Made by a program: the position numbers and the translations under genes
Notes under the pieces: generated by a model
Databases searched by the model: none
What the model was told of the DNA's origin: nothing
The model's input: the letters and a program-made list of their open reading frames with translations, nothing else
Assembly: GCA_937967995.1 (NCBI GenBank)
Contig: CALBTB010000010.1
Location: forward strand, 310,001-374,000
Direction of reading: 5' to 3'
Length of the DNA: 64,000 nucleotides
DNA from: an uncultured Gammaproteobacteria bacterium
Lineage (GTDB): Bacteria > Pseudomonadota > Gammaproteobacteria > UBA6429 > Thiohalophilaceae
In this document: in pieces, positions 33,293-42,866 of the stretch
Layout of the letters: the number at the start of each line of letters is the position of its first letter
How positions within the stretch are numbered: position 1 is the stretch's first letter

Positions 33293-35497
33293 TTAGGGTG
33301 AATAGCCTAGGATACCATTTTCCAGAAGGTCATCGATGTCTTTTCTGGAACCGAGCGAGGACAGGCCCTTGAGCTCCAGGGACAGGTAAATGGCATTCTC
33401 AAAGCGCGGGGTAGTGCCGGATAGTTCATCAAACCGCTCGATGCCGACCAGCCGCAGGCCCCAGCAACAACTGTCGTAACGAAGACCCAGAAAGTTTTCC
33501 AGGCGGTGATCATTTTCCAGGTCATAGCTGTGCCCGCCATAAAACATCCAGCGAGGACTGGTGCGCCAGGCAAATGAGGCGCCCTGGGTGCGAATATCAT
33601 TGCGGCGAAAACGGTAGTTGAGATTGATAACCTGATCCTTTCCTGCGGTGTACTGTATGCGCGAATTGGCCACTTCGGTATTTTCTGTTTCCGGGTCCCA
33701 TTGCACATCGCCGGTCAGGCGAAAGCGTGGATTAGGTGCGAGTGTCATGTTGGCCAGATAACTTGAGCGTTCTGTTGTGTCAGGAGTTCCACCCGGCAAG
33801 GTGACGAAGCGATCACGGAAATAAAATATCTGGCCAAGCGTGGCGTTAAATACCTCCTGGCCGTTATCCTGTCGATAAAAGCGGGTGGTCACTGCAGCAG
33901 TTAGCTGGTTGGCGTCGCCAATTCGATCATTGCCACTGAAACGATTTTCCGAGAACAATAATGATTCTCCAAATGTAGTCAGCGCCGTGTCAAATACCGG
34001 AAATTCGTCCTGGTCCTCGTTTGGTGCGTACAGATAAAACAGACGTGGTTCCAGTGTGTGTAATAACTGATTGTTGAAAAACGTGGTATCCCTTTCAAAG
34101 ATTAACCCGGTATCCATGCTCAATATAGGCACGGTAACATTGGGATTATCATTCTGTGTCGGGCTGGTCTGATCCAGATCATATCCAAGGAAATTCACTG
34201 ACAACTTGGGAATAAAAAAACCGGCATCAGCCTGATAGGGATAACTGATATAAGGACTGAGCTTCAGGCGTTGGCCAATGACACGGGCCTTATCCTGGTG
34301 ATCAAAACGGACATATTCAGAATTGATGTCGTAATTCAGTCGATTATCAACGTTGGTAAATCGAGAGTTGATTTGTAACTGTGGCATACGCTGGTAAGGT
34401 TCTTCACCGGAAATATTCTGATAGTCCTGTACCAGTGATGAAAATACGAAGCTGGTGCTGTTGTAGTTCAGTTGTCCAGTACGTTCCAGGTGTGTCACGC
34501 TGGAGGTTTCCAGTGTACCGGCAAAATCATCCAGATAGGCGGTATCACCGACATAATTGTAATTTATTGAACTTGACCAGCCCGCGGCCGGAACAGAATT
34601 ATGTGCCCAGGTGATTTTTTCACGGTCTTCTTCACCAAAGCGTTTGTCATTGGGCAGATAATTAACATCAATCTGGCCACTGTTTTGCTCTCCCAGGTAA
34701 CGAAACTGGGTTTCCAGCATCAGACCACGTTTACTGAGATTGTGCGGCGTGATGGTGGCGTCCATGTGTGGAGCAATATTCCAGTAATATGGAATGGAAA
34801 CTTCTGTTCCATGTTGATCCGACTCGCCAAAACCCGGGTAGAGAAATCCGGACAGACGCTGGTCCCCGATGGGAAAACGAATATAGGGAAAATAAAAAAT
34901 GGGTACATTGGCTACTTCCAGGACAACATTACTGGCAGTTCCCTGCTGGGTTTGTTTATTGAGGCTGATATTATCCGCCCGTAATAGCCAGGCTTCATCG
35001 CCTGGCGGGCAGGTTGTGTAGTGAGCAGCATTAAGTTCCAGTTCTGTTTTGCTATGCAGCACGATGGTTCCGGCTTCACCCCGGCCATTTACGGCGCCGG
35101 TATAATACCGCGCGTTGGTAACCTTGCCCTGGTTGGTTTGTGTGTTAAATTGTGCAGAGTCACCGCTTACCTTAAATTCATTGGTAGTAAACTCCAGGTT
35201 ACCCGACACGTTCAGTTCGCCGGTTGCACGGTCATACAGGACATTATCAGCCTTTAGTAATCGATCCGCCTGCTGTGCGGTGACATTTCCAAAAAAAGCA
35301 GTCTGTCCCTGTTCACTCACAGTGGCACTGTCTGATGAGATATGGATGCGTTTGTCAGTATTTTTTGACTGGCTTAACTGCTGGTTTTTCAGCAGATCGT
35401 CAGGGCACAGGCCCGGCTCGGCGTACACCGGTAGTGCGATTTGCATCAGGGGCAATATAGAGGCAACAGTGATGTATTTAATGGAGTGCTTCAACAC
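33293..35497 (-). CDS. lptD: LPS-assembly protein LptD
   Basis: LptD is the outer-membrane beta-barrel that with LptE inserts lipopolysaccharide into the outer leaflet. The 734-residue protein has a signal peptide ending near VYA, an N-terminal OstA/jellyroll domain (HISSDSATVSEQGQTAFFGNVTAQQADR) and a C-terminal 26-strand barrel. Cysteines for the disulfide pairs are seen at GLCPDD (C31), TTCPPGDE and the adjacent pair in DSCCWGLRLVG. The start is a GTG at 35497. It is slightly shorter than E. coli LptD (784) and heads the lptD-surA-pdxA-rsmA unit. Confidence 0.96.
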   Translation of the reverse strand: MLKHSIKYITVASILPLMQIALPVYAEPGLCPDDLLKNQQLSQSKNTDKRIHISSDSATVSEQGQTAFFGNVTAQQADRLLKADNVLYDRATGELNVSGNLEFTTNEFKVSGDSAQFNTQTNQGKVTNARYYTGAVNGRGEAGTIVLHSKTELELNAAHYTTCPPGDEAWLLRADNISLNKQTQQGTASNVVLEVANVPIFYFPYIRFPIGDQRLSGFLYPGFGESDQHGTEVSIPYYWNIAPHMDATITPHNLSKRGLMLETQFRYLGEQNSGQIDVNYLPNDKRFGEEDREKITWAHNSVPAAGWSSSINYNYVGDTAYLDDFAGTLETSSVTHLERTGQLNYNSTSFVFSSLVQDYQNISGEEPYQRMPQLQINSRFTNVDNRLNYDINSEYVRFDHQDKARVIGQRLKLSPYISYPYQADAGFFIPKLSVNFLGYDLDQTSPTQNDNPNVTVPILSMDTGLIFERDTTFFNNQLLHTLEPRLFYLYAPNEDQDEFPVFDTALTTFGESLLFSENRFSGNDRIGDANQLTAAVTTRFYRQDNGQEVFNATLGQIFYFRDRFVTLPGGTPDTTERSSYLANMTLAPNPRFRLTGDVQWDPETENTEVANSRIQYTAGKDQVINLNYRFRRNDIRTQGASFAWRTSPRWMFYGGHSYDLENDHRLENFLGLRYDSCCWGLRLVGIERFDELSGTTPRFENAIYLSLELKGLSSLGSRKDIDDLLENGILGYSP

Positions 35498-35572
35498 GCC
35501 TGAACTCTATCGTGGAGGTAACTGACATGCACCATTATAAAAGGAATAATCGGGGTTGAGAACGAAAAAATT

Positions 35573-36310
35573 CTAGCTACGACTGATGTGTATGGCATAT
35601 AGCACGCCAATAAATACGGGCTGGTGCAGCATATAGATAATCAGTGAGTGCCTGCCCGCAAACTGTAACAAGCGTGAAGGGGCGGAGTTGTTCCGCCAGT
35701 TAGACAGTGTCGGAAAGTTCCCTTCGCCATATGACCAGCGCGCAAAGAAGATGCCGATGAGTACAACACCGAACCACGGAATCAGGGGCACATAATCTTC
35801 GGTGACGGGTTTGTGCGTCATCAGTCCGATCCACTGTAATGCTTTGTGGTTGAACACTGTATGTGAAAAATTATAATCGAAGAGGATGATACCGGCACCG
35901 ATGAACAGGTTCAGCCAGTACAGGCGAATAAATAATAGACCAAGGACGCTGGCAACAGCAATAAAATGCAGTATGCCGAAAAAGATAAAGCTGCGTGGAT
36001 ACATCATATAACTGGCCAGGCTGACCAGCCCGGCAAAAAGTATCAGGATGAGCAGACGCTGTAGGAATTTTTTAACCCGGACACCACGATGATGTGCCAG
36101 GTAAAGGCTGAAGCCCATCACGAAAAGAAACGTACTGACAATCAGCGTTCGAAAGTTCAGCCAGAATGGATCATGATAGAAGTCCTGCTGTATAAATTTG
36201 AAATAGGCCAGATCAAAGCTGAAGTGATACACGAACATCATGGCGATAGCTGTGCCGCGCAGTGCATCAATGGCGTAAAAGCGTTGTCCTTGTACCGACG
36301 TCGAGTTCAT
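35573..36310 (-). CDS. DUF1624 heparan-alpha-glucosaminide N-acetyltransferase-like membrane protein
   Basis: An inner-membrane protein of about 245 residues with around seven membrane helices. The N-terminal RFYAIDALRGTAIAMMFVYHFSFDL has the Arg-Gly and His of membrane acyltransferases, and the C-terminal GRHSLIIYMLHQPVFIGVLY is typical of DUF1624 (HGSNAT catalytic domain-like). Related proteins are proposed to move acetyl groups across the membrane, but the substrate here is unknown. The ATG at 36310 is used. It is divergent from amgK and downstream of nothing, with its own short intergenic gap. Confidence 0.85.
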   Translation of the reverse strand: MNSTSVQGQRFYAIDALRGTAIAMMFVYHFSFDLAYFKFIQQDFYHDPFWLNFRTLIVSTFLFVMGFSLYLAHHRGVRVKKFLQRLLILILFAGLVSLASYMMYPRSFIFFGILHFIAVASVLGLLFIRLYWLNLFIGAGIILFDYNFSHTVFNHKALQWIGLMTHKPVTEDYVPLIPWFGVVLIGIFFARWSYGEGNFPTLSNWRNNSAPSRLLQFAGRHSLIIYMLHQPVFIGVLYAIHISRS

Positions 36311-36345
36311 AGTTAAATAGAGTATAATCCACCACGGAGACAAAA

Positions 36346-37359
36346 GTGGATCAACGTTTCGAACAATTATCGCACTGGGTAGCTCAGGTACTCAGTACAA
36401 CCGACCTGGATATAAAAACCGCCTCCGGTGATGCCAGTTTTCGTCGTTATTTTCGTGTCTATACCGATGGCGGGAATTACATCGCCATGGATGCACCTCC
36501 TGACAAGGAAGACAGCGAACCCTATGTCAGGATTGCTGAATGGTTACGGTCAATGGGGCTCAATGCGCCGGAAATCTTTTACCAGTTGCCCGAGGAGGGT
36601 TTTTACCTGCTGAGTGACCTGGGTGATATACAGTACCTCGATCGTTTAAATCCTCAGACTGCGGAAACGTTGTACCAAGACGCGATCAATGCACTGGTGA
36701 GAATGCAAACGCGCGGTTACCAGTATGTTTCGCAACTGCCACCGTATGATGCAGAATTATTATTGAAAGAGATGCATCTGTTCAGCGACTGGTTTCTGGC
36801 TACACATCTGGGGATTGAGCTGGACGCTAGCCAGCATCAGGTTTTCAAACAGACCTGTGATGTGTTAATCGACAATGCCTTGCAACAGCCGGCAGTGTTT
36901 GTGCACAGGGACTATCATTCGCGCAACCTGATGGTACAGGAAGCGCGAGACAGCAATCCGGGGATTCTGGACTTTCAGGATGCAGTTTATGGCCCTGTCA
37001 CCTATGACCTGGTTTCGCTGTTACGGGACTGTTATATCAACTGGCCTCAGCAGCAGGTGATGACATTGCTAGAACGTCATTATGTTTTGTTGAGTGAGCA
37101 GGGTGTGCTTGTCGATGTCGATTTTACTCAGTATCAACACTGGTTTGATCTAATGGGCGTGCAACGGCACCTTAAAGCGACCGGTATTTTTGCAAGACTG
37201 AATCATCGTGATGGAAAACCCGGCTATCTGGATGATATTCCAAGAACCATGCAATATATTTATCATGTGGCATCCCAATATGAAACGCTCAGGCCTTTTC
37301 TGGAATTGCTGTTGGAACTATCCATAAAAGATAAACTACAACTCGGGAATGTTTCGTGA
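36346..37359 (+). CDS. amgK: N-acetylmuramate/N-acetylglucosamine kinase AmgK
   Basis: AmgK phosphorylates the anomeric carbon of recycled MurNAc (or GlcNAc) with ATP, in the bypass route that avoids de novo UDP-MurNAc synthesis and gives fosfomycin resistance in Pseudomonas. The 337-residue aminoglycoside-phosphotransferase fold shows SGDASFRRYFRV for ATP binding, VFVHRDYHSRNLMV (catalytic Asp) and ILDFQDAVYGPVTYDLVSLLRD (Mg2+). It starts at a GTG preceded by GGAG. It overlaps murU by 4 bp. Confidence 0.92.
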   Translation: MDQRFEQLSHWVAQVLSTTDLDIKTASGDASFRRYFRVYTDGGNYIAMDAPPDKEDSEPYVRIAEWLRSMGLNAPEIFYQLPEEGFYLLSDLGDIQYLDRLNPQTAETLYQDAINALVRMQTRGYQYVSQLPPYDAELLLKEMHLFSDWFLATHLGIELDASQHQVFKQTCDVLIDNALQQPAVFVHRDYHSRNLMVQEARDSNPGILDFQDAVYGPVTYDLVSLLRDCYINWPQQQVMTLLERHYVLLSEQGVLVDVDFTQYQHWFDLMGVQRHLKATGIFARLNHRDGKPGYLDDIPRTMQYIYHVASQYETLRPFLELLLELSIKDKLQLGNVS

Positions 37360-38027
37360 AGGCGATGTTGCTTGCAGCCGGTCGGGGAGAGCGGATGCGG
37401 CCACTTACCGACACCTGTCCCAAGCCGTTACTGAAAGTCGGTGGTCGACGTCTGATAGAGTATCATTTACTGGCGCTCGCCAAAGCGGGAGTGACAGATG
37501 TGGTTATCAATTATGCCTGGCTGGGACGTATGTTCCCACAGACACTGGGTGATGGTAGCCGTTATCATGTCAATATTCATTATTCTAACGAAGGCGATCA
37601 GGCGCTTGAAACCGCCGGTGGTATTATTCGCGCCTTACCACTATTAGGTAACGATCCTTTTATTGTGGTGAATGCGGATATCTGGACTGATTTTCAGTTT
37701 GAGACATTACCCGATACGCCGCAGGGTCTGGCGCACCTGGTACTGGTCGACAACCCGCCGCATCATTCACAGGGTGATTTTGAAATTGATGCCAATGGTC
37801 ATGTACATGACAGACCTGCTCTGACCTATAGTGGCATTGGTGTGTATTCACCGGCATTATTTGAGGCGCAGCAGGAATCGGTATTACCGTTGGCGCCCTT
37901 ATTACGCCATGCCATGTCTGAGGGAAAAGTCACTGGCGAACACTTTACAGGGCAGTGGTGGGATATCGGCACACCGCAACGCCTGCACGAACTTGACTCC
38001 CATTTAAATCGCGCGCAGGTCAGCTGA
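37356..38027 (+). CDS. murU: N-acetylmuramate alpha-1-phosphate uridylyltransferase MurU
   Basis: MurU converts MurNAc-1-phosphate, the AmgK product, to UDP-MurNAc using UTP. The 223-residue nucleotidyltransferase begins KAMLLAAGRGERMRPLTDTCPKPLLKVGG, the G-x-G-x-R-x-x-P-x-T nucleotide loop, and shows FIVVNADIW for metal and product binding and WWDIGTPQRLHEL. The GTG start sits on the TGA stop of amgK (GTGA), so the two recycling enzymes are translationally coupled. This pair beside lptD is the Pseudomonas arrangement. Confidence 0.93.
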   Translation: MKAMLLAAGRGERMRPLTDTCPKPLLKVGGRRLIEYHLLALAKAGVTDVVINYAWLGRMFPQTLGDGSRYHVNIHYSNEGDQALETAGGIIRALPLLGNDPFIVVNADIWTDFQFETLPDTPQGLAHLVLVDNPPHHSQGDFEIDANGHVHDRPALTYSGIGVYSPALFEAQQESVLPLAPLLRHAMSEGKVTGEHFTGQWWDIGTPQRLHELDSHLNRAQVS

Positions 38028-38032
38028 AGGTC

Positions 38033-39466
38033 ATGGGTGAGGAAATCAGGCACAGTCATTTTAATGCGCAGGATTTTGAGCGCTATGAAAAGAGACTGTT
38101 AGAAGAAACCAGCCTGCTACGTGAACTGTTTCAGCAACACGGGTTTGCTAAAAGTCATCCTGTCTCTGGATTTGAACTGGAAGCCTGGCTGGTTGATGCC
38201 GAATTTCATCCGGCGCCGTTAAATGAGGCATTTCTGAAAGCATTCAATAATCCACTCGCCAGCCCGGAGCTGGCCAGTTTTAATATCGAGGTCAATACCG
38301 AACCGCGTAGTTTACAGGGACATGTCTTTTCGGCCATGCATCAATCTCTGGATGCAACATGGCGTGCCTGTCAACAAACCGCCGAATCACTGCATGCCAA
38401 AGTGGTGATGTGCGGTATTTTGCCTTCACTGATGAATGAGGACCTGAGTCTGGCCAACATGTCAGGTATGCTGAGATACCGTGCCCTGAACCGGGAAGTG
38501 TTGCATCGTCGCAAGGGCAAACCGTTAACGCTGGATATCAATGGTGAAGAGCACCTGAAAGTCACACACCGTGATGTGATGCTGGAATCGGCCGCGACCT
38601 CTTTTCAGATCCATATTCAGATCAATCAGGAACAGGCCGCGCGGTTTTATAATGCCAGCCAGATAATCTGTGGACCAATTATTGCCCTGAGTGCCAACTC
38701 ACCTTTCCTGTTTGGCAAGAACCTGTGGGATGAAACTCGAATACCTTTATTTGAACAGGCCGTTGCCGTTGGCGGCTACGAAGGTGCGGCGTTTGGGCCG
38801 ATCCATCGGGTCACGTTTGGTTCGGGATATATCAGGAAGGAACTGCTGGAGTGTTTTCAGGAGAACATCGATCACTATCCGATCCTGTTACCGGAGACCA
38901 TGCAGGATCCAGCAGACCGGTTTCCTCATGTTCGCCTGCACAACGGCACCATATGGCGCTGGAACCGGCCATTGATCGGATTCGATGAAGAAGGTCGGGT
39001 GCACTTACGCATCGAGCATCGCGTTGTGCCGGCCGGGCCGACAACCATTGATGCTGTCGCCAATGCGGCATTTTATTACGGCCTGGTCAGCGCGCTGGTC
39101 AATCATGAAATACCACCGGAAACACAACTGGGTTTTTCCGATGTGCGCGATAATTTTTATGATTGTGCACGGCACGGGTTACGCGCGACGGTGCTCTGGT
39201 GTGATAAAAAACGCCACAATGTTCATGATCTGCTGGTCAACGAGTTGTTACCAATGGCATATGATGGACTGTTAATGCTGGGAATCGCCGAATCGGATTG
39301 CGATGAATACCTGAAGGTCATCCAGCAACGCCTGCAGGCCAGGACCAACGGCAGCACCTGGCAACGGGCATACATCAACAAGCATGGCAAGGATATGTTT
39401 GCCATGACGGCCAGTTATTATGAACAACAGGAAAGTGGCAATCCGGTCCATGAATGGAAAGTATGA
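38033..39466 (+). CDS. Glutamate-cysteine ligase family 2 (GCS2) protein, carboxylate-amine ligase
   Basis: A 477-residue ATP-grasp-like glutamate-cysteine ligase relative. SGFELEAWLVD has the FELE signature of the nucleotide/metal site, FNIEVNTEPRSLQGHVFSAM the Glu cluster, and FPHVRLHNGTIWRWNRPLIGFDEEGRVHLRIEHRVVPAGPT the substrate and ATP region. It is nearer to GCS2/YbdK-type carboxylate-amine ligases than to E. coli GshA. Whether it makes gamma-glutamylcysteine or another gamma-glutamyl amide is open. It directly precedes a Zn-dependent amide hydrolase, 3 bp apart. Confidence 0.82.
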   Translation: MGEEIRHSHFNAQDFERYEKRLLEETSLLRELFQQHGFAKSHPVSGFELEAWLVDAEFHPAPLNEAFLKAFNNPLASPELASFNIEVNTEPRSLQGHVFSAMHQSLDATWRACQQTAESLHAKVVMCGILPSLMNEDLSLANMSGMLRYRALNREVLHRRKGKPLTLDINGEEHLKVTHRDVMLESAATSFQIHIQINQEQAARFYNASQIICGPIIALSANSPFLFGKNLWDETRIPLFEQAVAVGGYEGAAFGPIHRVTFGSGYIRKELLECFQENIDHYPILLPETMQDPADRFPHVRLHNGTIWRWNRPLIGFDEEGRVHLRIEHRVVPAGPTTIDAVANAAFYYGLVSALVNHEIPPETQLGFSDVRDNFYDCARHGLRATVLWCDKKRHNVHDLLVNELLPMAYDGLLMLGIAESDCDEYLKVIQQRLQARTNGSTWQRAYINKHGKDMFAMTASYYEQQESGNPVHEWKV

Positions 39467-39469
39467 GCG

Positions 39470-40486
39470 ATGCTGAACATCTACGATGAATTGCCAGTGG
39501 GTTTACTGGAATGCGAGGCCAGCGAGTTACACCAGATACTGCCCGGGCCTGCATTGATACATTTACCTGGTCGGCAACCACAACCTTTGTTTCTGTCGGT
39601 GTTATTACACGGGAATGAGTCCACTGGCTGGGACGCGGTGCGCCGAATTTTGCGCGAATATCAGGGCCAGACATTACCGCGTGCATTAAGCCTTTTCATC
39701 GGCAACGTCGCTGCTGCGGCAAAGGGACTACGTCATCTGGATGGGCAGCCGGATTATAATCGAATCTGGAAAGCCGACTCGGACCGGCCCGAAGATGTGA
39801 TGGTGCGGCAGGTCCTGGAAAGTATGCGCGAACGGGATGTTTTCGCCTGCATCGATATCCACAATAACTCCGGGCGTAATCCGCACTATGCCTGTGTCAA
39901 TCGTCTGGCGGCTCCGTTTTTCGATCTGGCAACGGAATTTTCCCGAACCGTAGTGTATTTTATTCAGCCGGATTCGGTATTATCCATGGCGTTTGCCGGC
40001 CTGTGCCCTGCCGTGACGATTGAATGCGGTAAACCCGGTGACATGCAAGGCATCGAAGCGGCATACGAATTCATCCTGTCGACGCTTCGGCGGCAACAAC
40101 TGGCCGAAGAAGGCAGCGCCGTCAGCCACATCGATGTGTACCACACTGTCGCGATCGTGAAGCTGAACCCCGGAATTTCCGTCGGCCAAATTGATAAAGG
40201 GCACCATATTGAGTTAAAACCCGATGTCGACCAGCTGAATTTTCGAGAGCTACCACCGGGGACACCACTGGCCAGTGTTCGCCCGGGAAGTGCGTTTCCT
40301 GTGCGGGCGACGAATGAATTTGGCAAGGATGTAACGGATCGCTATTTTGATATGGCCCATGACCAATTGCTTACGCGCACCAACATCATGCCCTCCATGC
40401 TGACCCTGGAACTGGACATTATTCAGCAGGATTGCCTGTGTTATCTGATGGAAAGGCTGGATCTGGCCCACACCCTGTCTACCTGA
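39470..40486 (+). CDS. Succinylglutamate desuccinylase/aspartoacylase family protein (M14-like)
   Basis: A 338-residue zinc amidohydrolase/carboxypeptidase relative. The first ligand pair is in LSVLLHGNESTGWDAVRR (HxxE) and the third His in FACIDIHNNSGRNPHY; VTIECGKPGD provides the catalytic-Glu-like segment. Aspartoacylase-type enzymes cleave N-acyl amino acids. The substrate is unknown, but its start lies 3 bp after the end of the GCS2 ligase gene, which suggests a shared substrate, for example hydrolysis of a product or of a related amide. Confidence 0.82.
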   Translation: MLNIYDELPVGLLECEASELHQILPGPALIHLPGRQPQPLFLSVLLHGNESTGWDAVRRILREYQGQTLPRALSLFIGNVAAAAKGLRHLDGQPDYNRIWKADSDRPEDVMVRQVLESMRERDVFACIDIHNNSGRNPHYACVNRLAAPFFDLATEFSRTVVYFIQPDSVLSMAFAGLCPAVTIECGKPGDMQGIEAAYEFILSTLRRQQLAEEGSAVSHIDVYHTVAIVKLNPGISVGQIDKGHHIELKPDVDQLNFRELPPGTPLASVRPGSAFPVRATNEFGKDVTDRYFDMAHDQLLTRTNIMPSMLTLELDIIQQDCLCYLMERLDLAHTLST

Positions 40487-40562
40487 GTGAATCTAAGTTG
40501 GTATAATCGTTGCAGTTTTTTTGCAAGGCGCTATATTAAATAGCAACAATTGGAATGCAGAC

Positions 40563-41501
40563 ATGATGACGTTTTTAAGGAATAGCATGACGGCAGGCTT
40601 TTTTTGCCTGACACTGGTCTCCCCGCATTTGAGTGCTGAATCTATCGAGCAGTTGAGCCCCGCTGTTGAGCAGGGTGACCTTCAGGCACTGCAAAAAATC
40701 GATGCTTACCTGCAGCAACATCCCGATGATTACCAGGCCCTGTTTATGAAGGCGAGGACCCTGGATAAGTCTGGCAACAGTGTCGCCGCCTCCGGTATTT
40801 ACCAGAAACTGATAGATAAATACCCCAGTCAACCTGAGGCATATAACAACCTGGCGGCCATTTATTCCCGACAGGGAAAGTACAAGCAGGCACAGGAATT
40901 ACTTGAACAGGCCATGCGCACACATACCAGTTACCAGGCCGTGTATGAGAATCTCAGTCACATCTACGTAGAAATGGCACGCAGTTCATACGGCAAGGCA
41001 CTGCAGCTGGATGCTGATCAGGGCACTATTGCACTGAAGGAATTACAGACAGCCAGGGTGTCGGATTCGGCTGCCAGTTTTTCGGTTTCCGAAAAACCGA
41101 TCAACAAACCGGTGTCGGTTGCAAAACCAGTGACGACATCCGCACCTGATCCGGTAACAGATGAAATCATCACGACATTACAGGGTTGGGCAGCGGCCTG
41201 GTCTGAGCAGGCGACAGACCTGTACCTGGTTTTTTATGCAGATGATTTTAGTCCTGACGGCATGTCACGTCGTACCTGGGAACAGGAGCGACGCCTGCGA
41301 TTAACAAAGCCGGACTGGATTCGAATCGGCCTGAGTGATTTTCGGGTGAATAAACTGTCAGGACAGGAGGCACGAGTCGAACTGATTCAGGACTATCGGG
41401 CCAGTAACTATCAGGACAAAACACGTAAGATCATGCGCATGCGCCAGACGCCGGATGGCTGGCGCATTGTTTCAGAAAAGAGTATTTCCAGGCTGGATTA
41501 A
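40563..41501 (+). CDS. Secreted TPR protein with NTF2-like C-terminal domain
   Basis: About 312 residues starting at ATG 40563, with a signal peptide (MMTFLRNSMTAGFFCLTLVS, cleaved near LSA-ES). Tetratricopeptide-like helices run over residues ~30-150 (QQHPDDYQALFMKARTLDKSG, PQPEAYNNLAAIYSRQGKYKQAQELLEQA). After a Ser/Pro/Thr-rich linker, the C-terminal ~110 residues (DEIITTLQGWAAAWSEQATDLYLVFYADDF, ..., VELIQDYRASNYQDKTRK, ...GWRIVSEK) form an NTF2/SnoaL-like domain. The same domain ends the next gene product, so the pair probably works at the cell wall. Molecular role unknown. Confidence 0.78.
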   Translation: MMTFLRNSMTAGFFCLTLVSPHLSAESIEQLSPAVEQGDLQALQKIDAYLQQHPDDYQALFMKARTLDKSGNSVAASGIYQKLIDKYPSQPEAYNNLAAIYSRQGKYKQAQELLEQAMRTHTSYQAVYENLSHIYVEMARSSYGKALQLDADQGTIALKELQTARVSDSAASFSVSEKPINKPVSVAKPVTTSAPDPVTDEIITTLQGWAAAWSEQATDLYLVFYADDFSPDGMSRRTWEQERRLRLTKPDWIRIGLSDFRVNKLSGQEARVELIQDYRASNYQDKTRKIMRMRQTPDGWRIVSEKSISRLD

Positions 41502-41504
41502 CAA

Positions 41505-42866
41505 TTGAATAAGCGGTCAAAAACCATTATTGCGTCGATAGTTGTATGCCTTCCATTGCTGTGGGCGATGACACCCGCAGCCGATAGCCCGAACGATTCG
41601 AAATCCACTACACAGTTGACACGTCTGGACACGACAACCACGGCCATGACGACACACAACTGGTCAAATGATTCTGATCAGCAACGTCTTGAAACCGTAT
41701 TGTCACGTATGAACCAGCGGCTTGAACAGGATATGTCGGATTATGAAGCGCAATTGATCAAGGGTATCGTTTATTTTCAGCATGGCCAGCGCCAGCAGGC
41801 GATTGATGAACTGACACGACTTGCACAGCGTGCGCCGACTTTTCATCTTGCCCACCTGATCAGGGCTGACATGATCAGTTCACCGTTCGTCAATGTCAGT
41901 GATATCGGGCAGCCCGGTTTACTGGTGGATAATCGTAAACAGGAAATAGTCAGTGCATTGCGGCATGAGGCCATGATGCGTTTACAGGCCAGTCTGAGCC
42001 CGGTCGATACCACAAAAGTACCTGTACAACTGCTCAATATGGGGCGTAATACGCAGACTGCACTGATTGTCGATAAGTCACGGCATCGCCTGTATGTCTA
42101 TCAGCGTAAGGGCGATGATCAGCCACCGGAATTTATTCGGGATTTCTACATCAGTACCGGTCGTGCGACGGGTAACAAGAGCAACGAAGGGGATTTACGT
42201 ACCCCGGAAGGCGTTTACTTTATTACCAGTTTTATTCCGGATGAAAAGCTGCCTGAGAAATATGGTATCGGGGCTTTTCCGACCAATTATCCCAATGCCT
42301 TTGACCAGCGGCTGGGTAAAACCGGTGATGGTATCTGGTTGCACGGTACGGATCGCATTTATTATTCCCGCCCACCGCTTGATAGTGAAGGATGCGTGGT
42401 GCTGTCAAATAGTGACCTTCACAAAATTCAGCACCTGATCAAACCGGGCGTCACACCGGTGGTTATCGCCGATCGAATTGACTGGGTTGATCATCAGCAA
42501 TGGCAACAGGTCCGTCAGGAAGTACTTGGTAGCCTGGATCAATGGCGACAGGACTGGGAGAGTATGGATGTCAGTAAATACCTGTCACATTATTCCCGTT
42601 CCTTCTGGAGTGGCCGTCATGATTACTCATCCTGGCAGACCTACAAGTCTCGAGTGATTCGACAGAAATCGTTTCAGAAAATCGGCATATCGGATATTTC
42701 TTTGTTCTATTACCCGAAACAGGCCAGCTCCGGCAAGGATCTGGTCGTGGCACGCTTTATTCAGGATTATCGCTCAAATAATTTTAACAGTGAAACCGGC
42801 AAGCAACTTTACTTCGGAAAGGAACAGGATCACTGGCGAATTGTTTATGAAGGGCGTGCCTTATAA
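41505..42866 (+). CDS. L,D-transpeptidase (YkuD) with NTF2-like C-terminal domain
   Basis: A 453-residue secreted YkuD enzyme. The signal peptide is MNKRSKTIIASIVVCLPLLW; a helical region follows, then the catalytic domain with IWLHGTDRIYYSRPPLDSEGCVVLSN, i.e. the conserved His and active Cys in HGT...SEGCVV. YkuD enzymes form or cut 3-3 peptidoglycan crosslinks or attach lipoprotein. The C-terminal domain (LDQWRQDWESMDVSKYLSHYSRSFW...VVARFIQDYRSNNFN) is NTF2-like, recalling LdtF/DpaA. It starts at TTG 41505, 3 bp after the TPR gene, and overlaps the convergent ydcF-like gene by 22 bp. Confidence 0.85.
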   Translation: MNKRSKTIIASIVVCLPLLWAMTPAADSPNDSKSTTQLTRLDTTTTAMTTHNWSNDSDQQRLETVLSRMNQRLEQDMSDYEAQLIKGIVYFQHGQRQQAIDELTRLAQRAPTFHLAHLIRADMISSPFVNVSDIGQPGLLVDNRKQEIVSALRHEAMMRLQASLSPVDTTKVPVQLLNMGRNTQTALIVDKSRHRLYVYQRKGDDQPPEFIRDFYISTGRATGNKSNEGDLRTPEGVYFITSFIPDEKLPEKYGIGAFPTNYPNAFDQRLGKTGDGIWLHGTDRIYYSRPPLDSEGCVVLSNSDLHKIQHLIKPGVTPVVIADRIDWVDHQQWQQVRQEVLGSLDQWRQDWESMDVSKYLSHYSRSFWSGRHDYSSWQTYKSRVIRQKSFQKIGISDISLFYYPKQASSGKDLVVARFIQDYRSNNFNSETGKQLYFGKEQDHWRIVYEGRAL

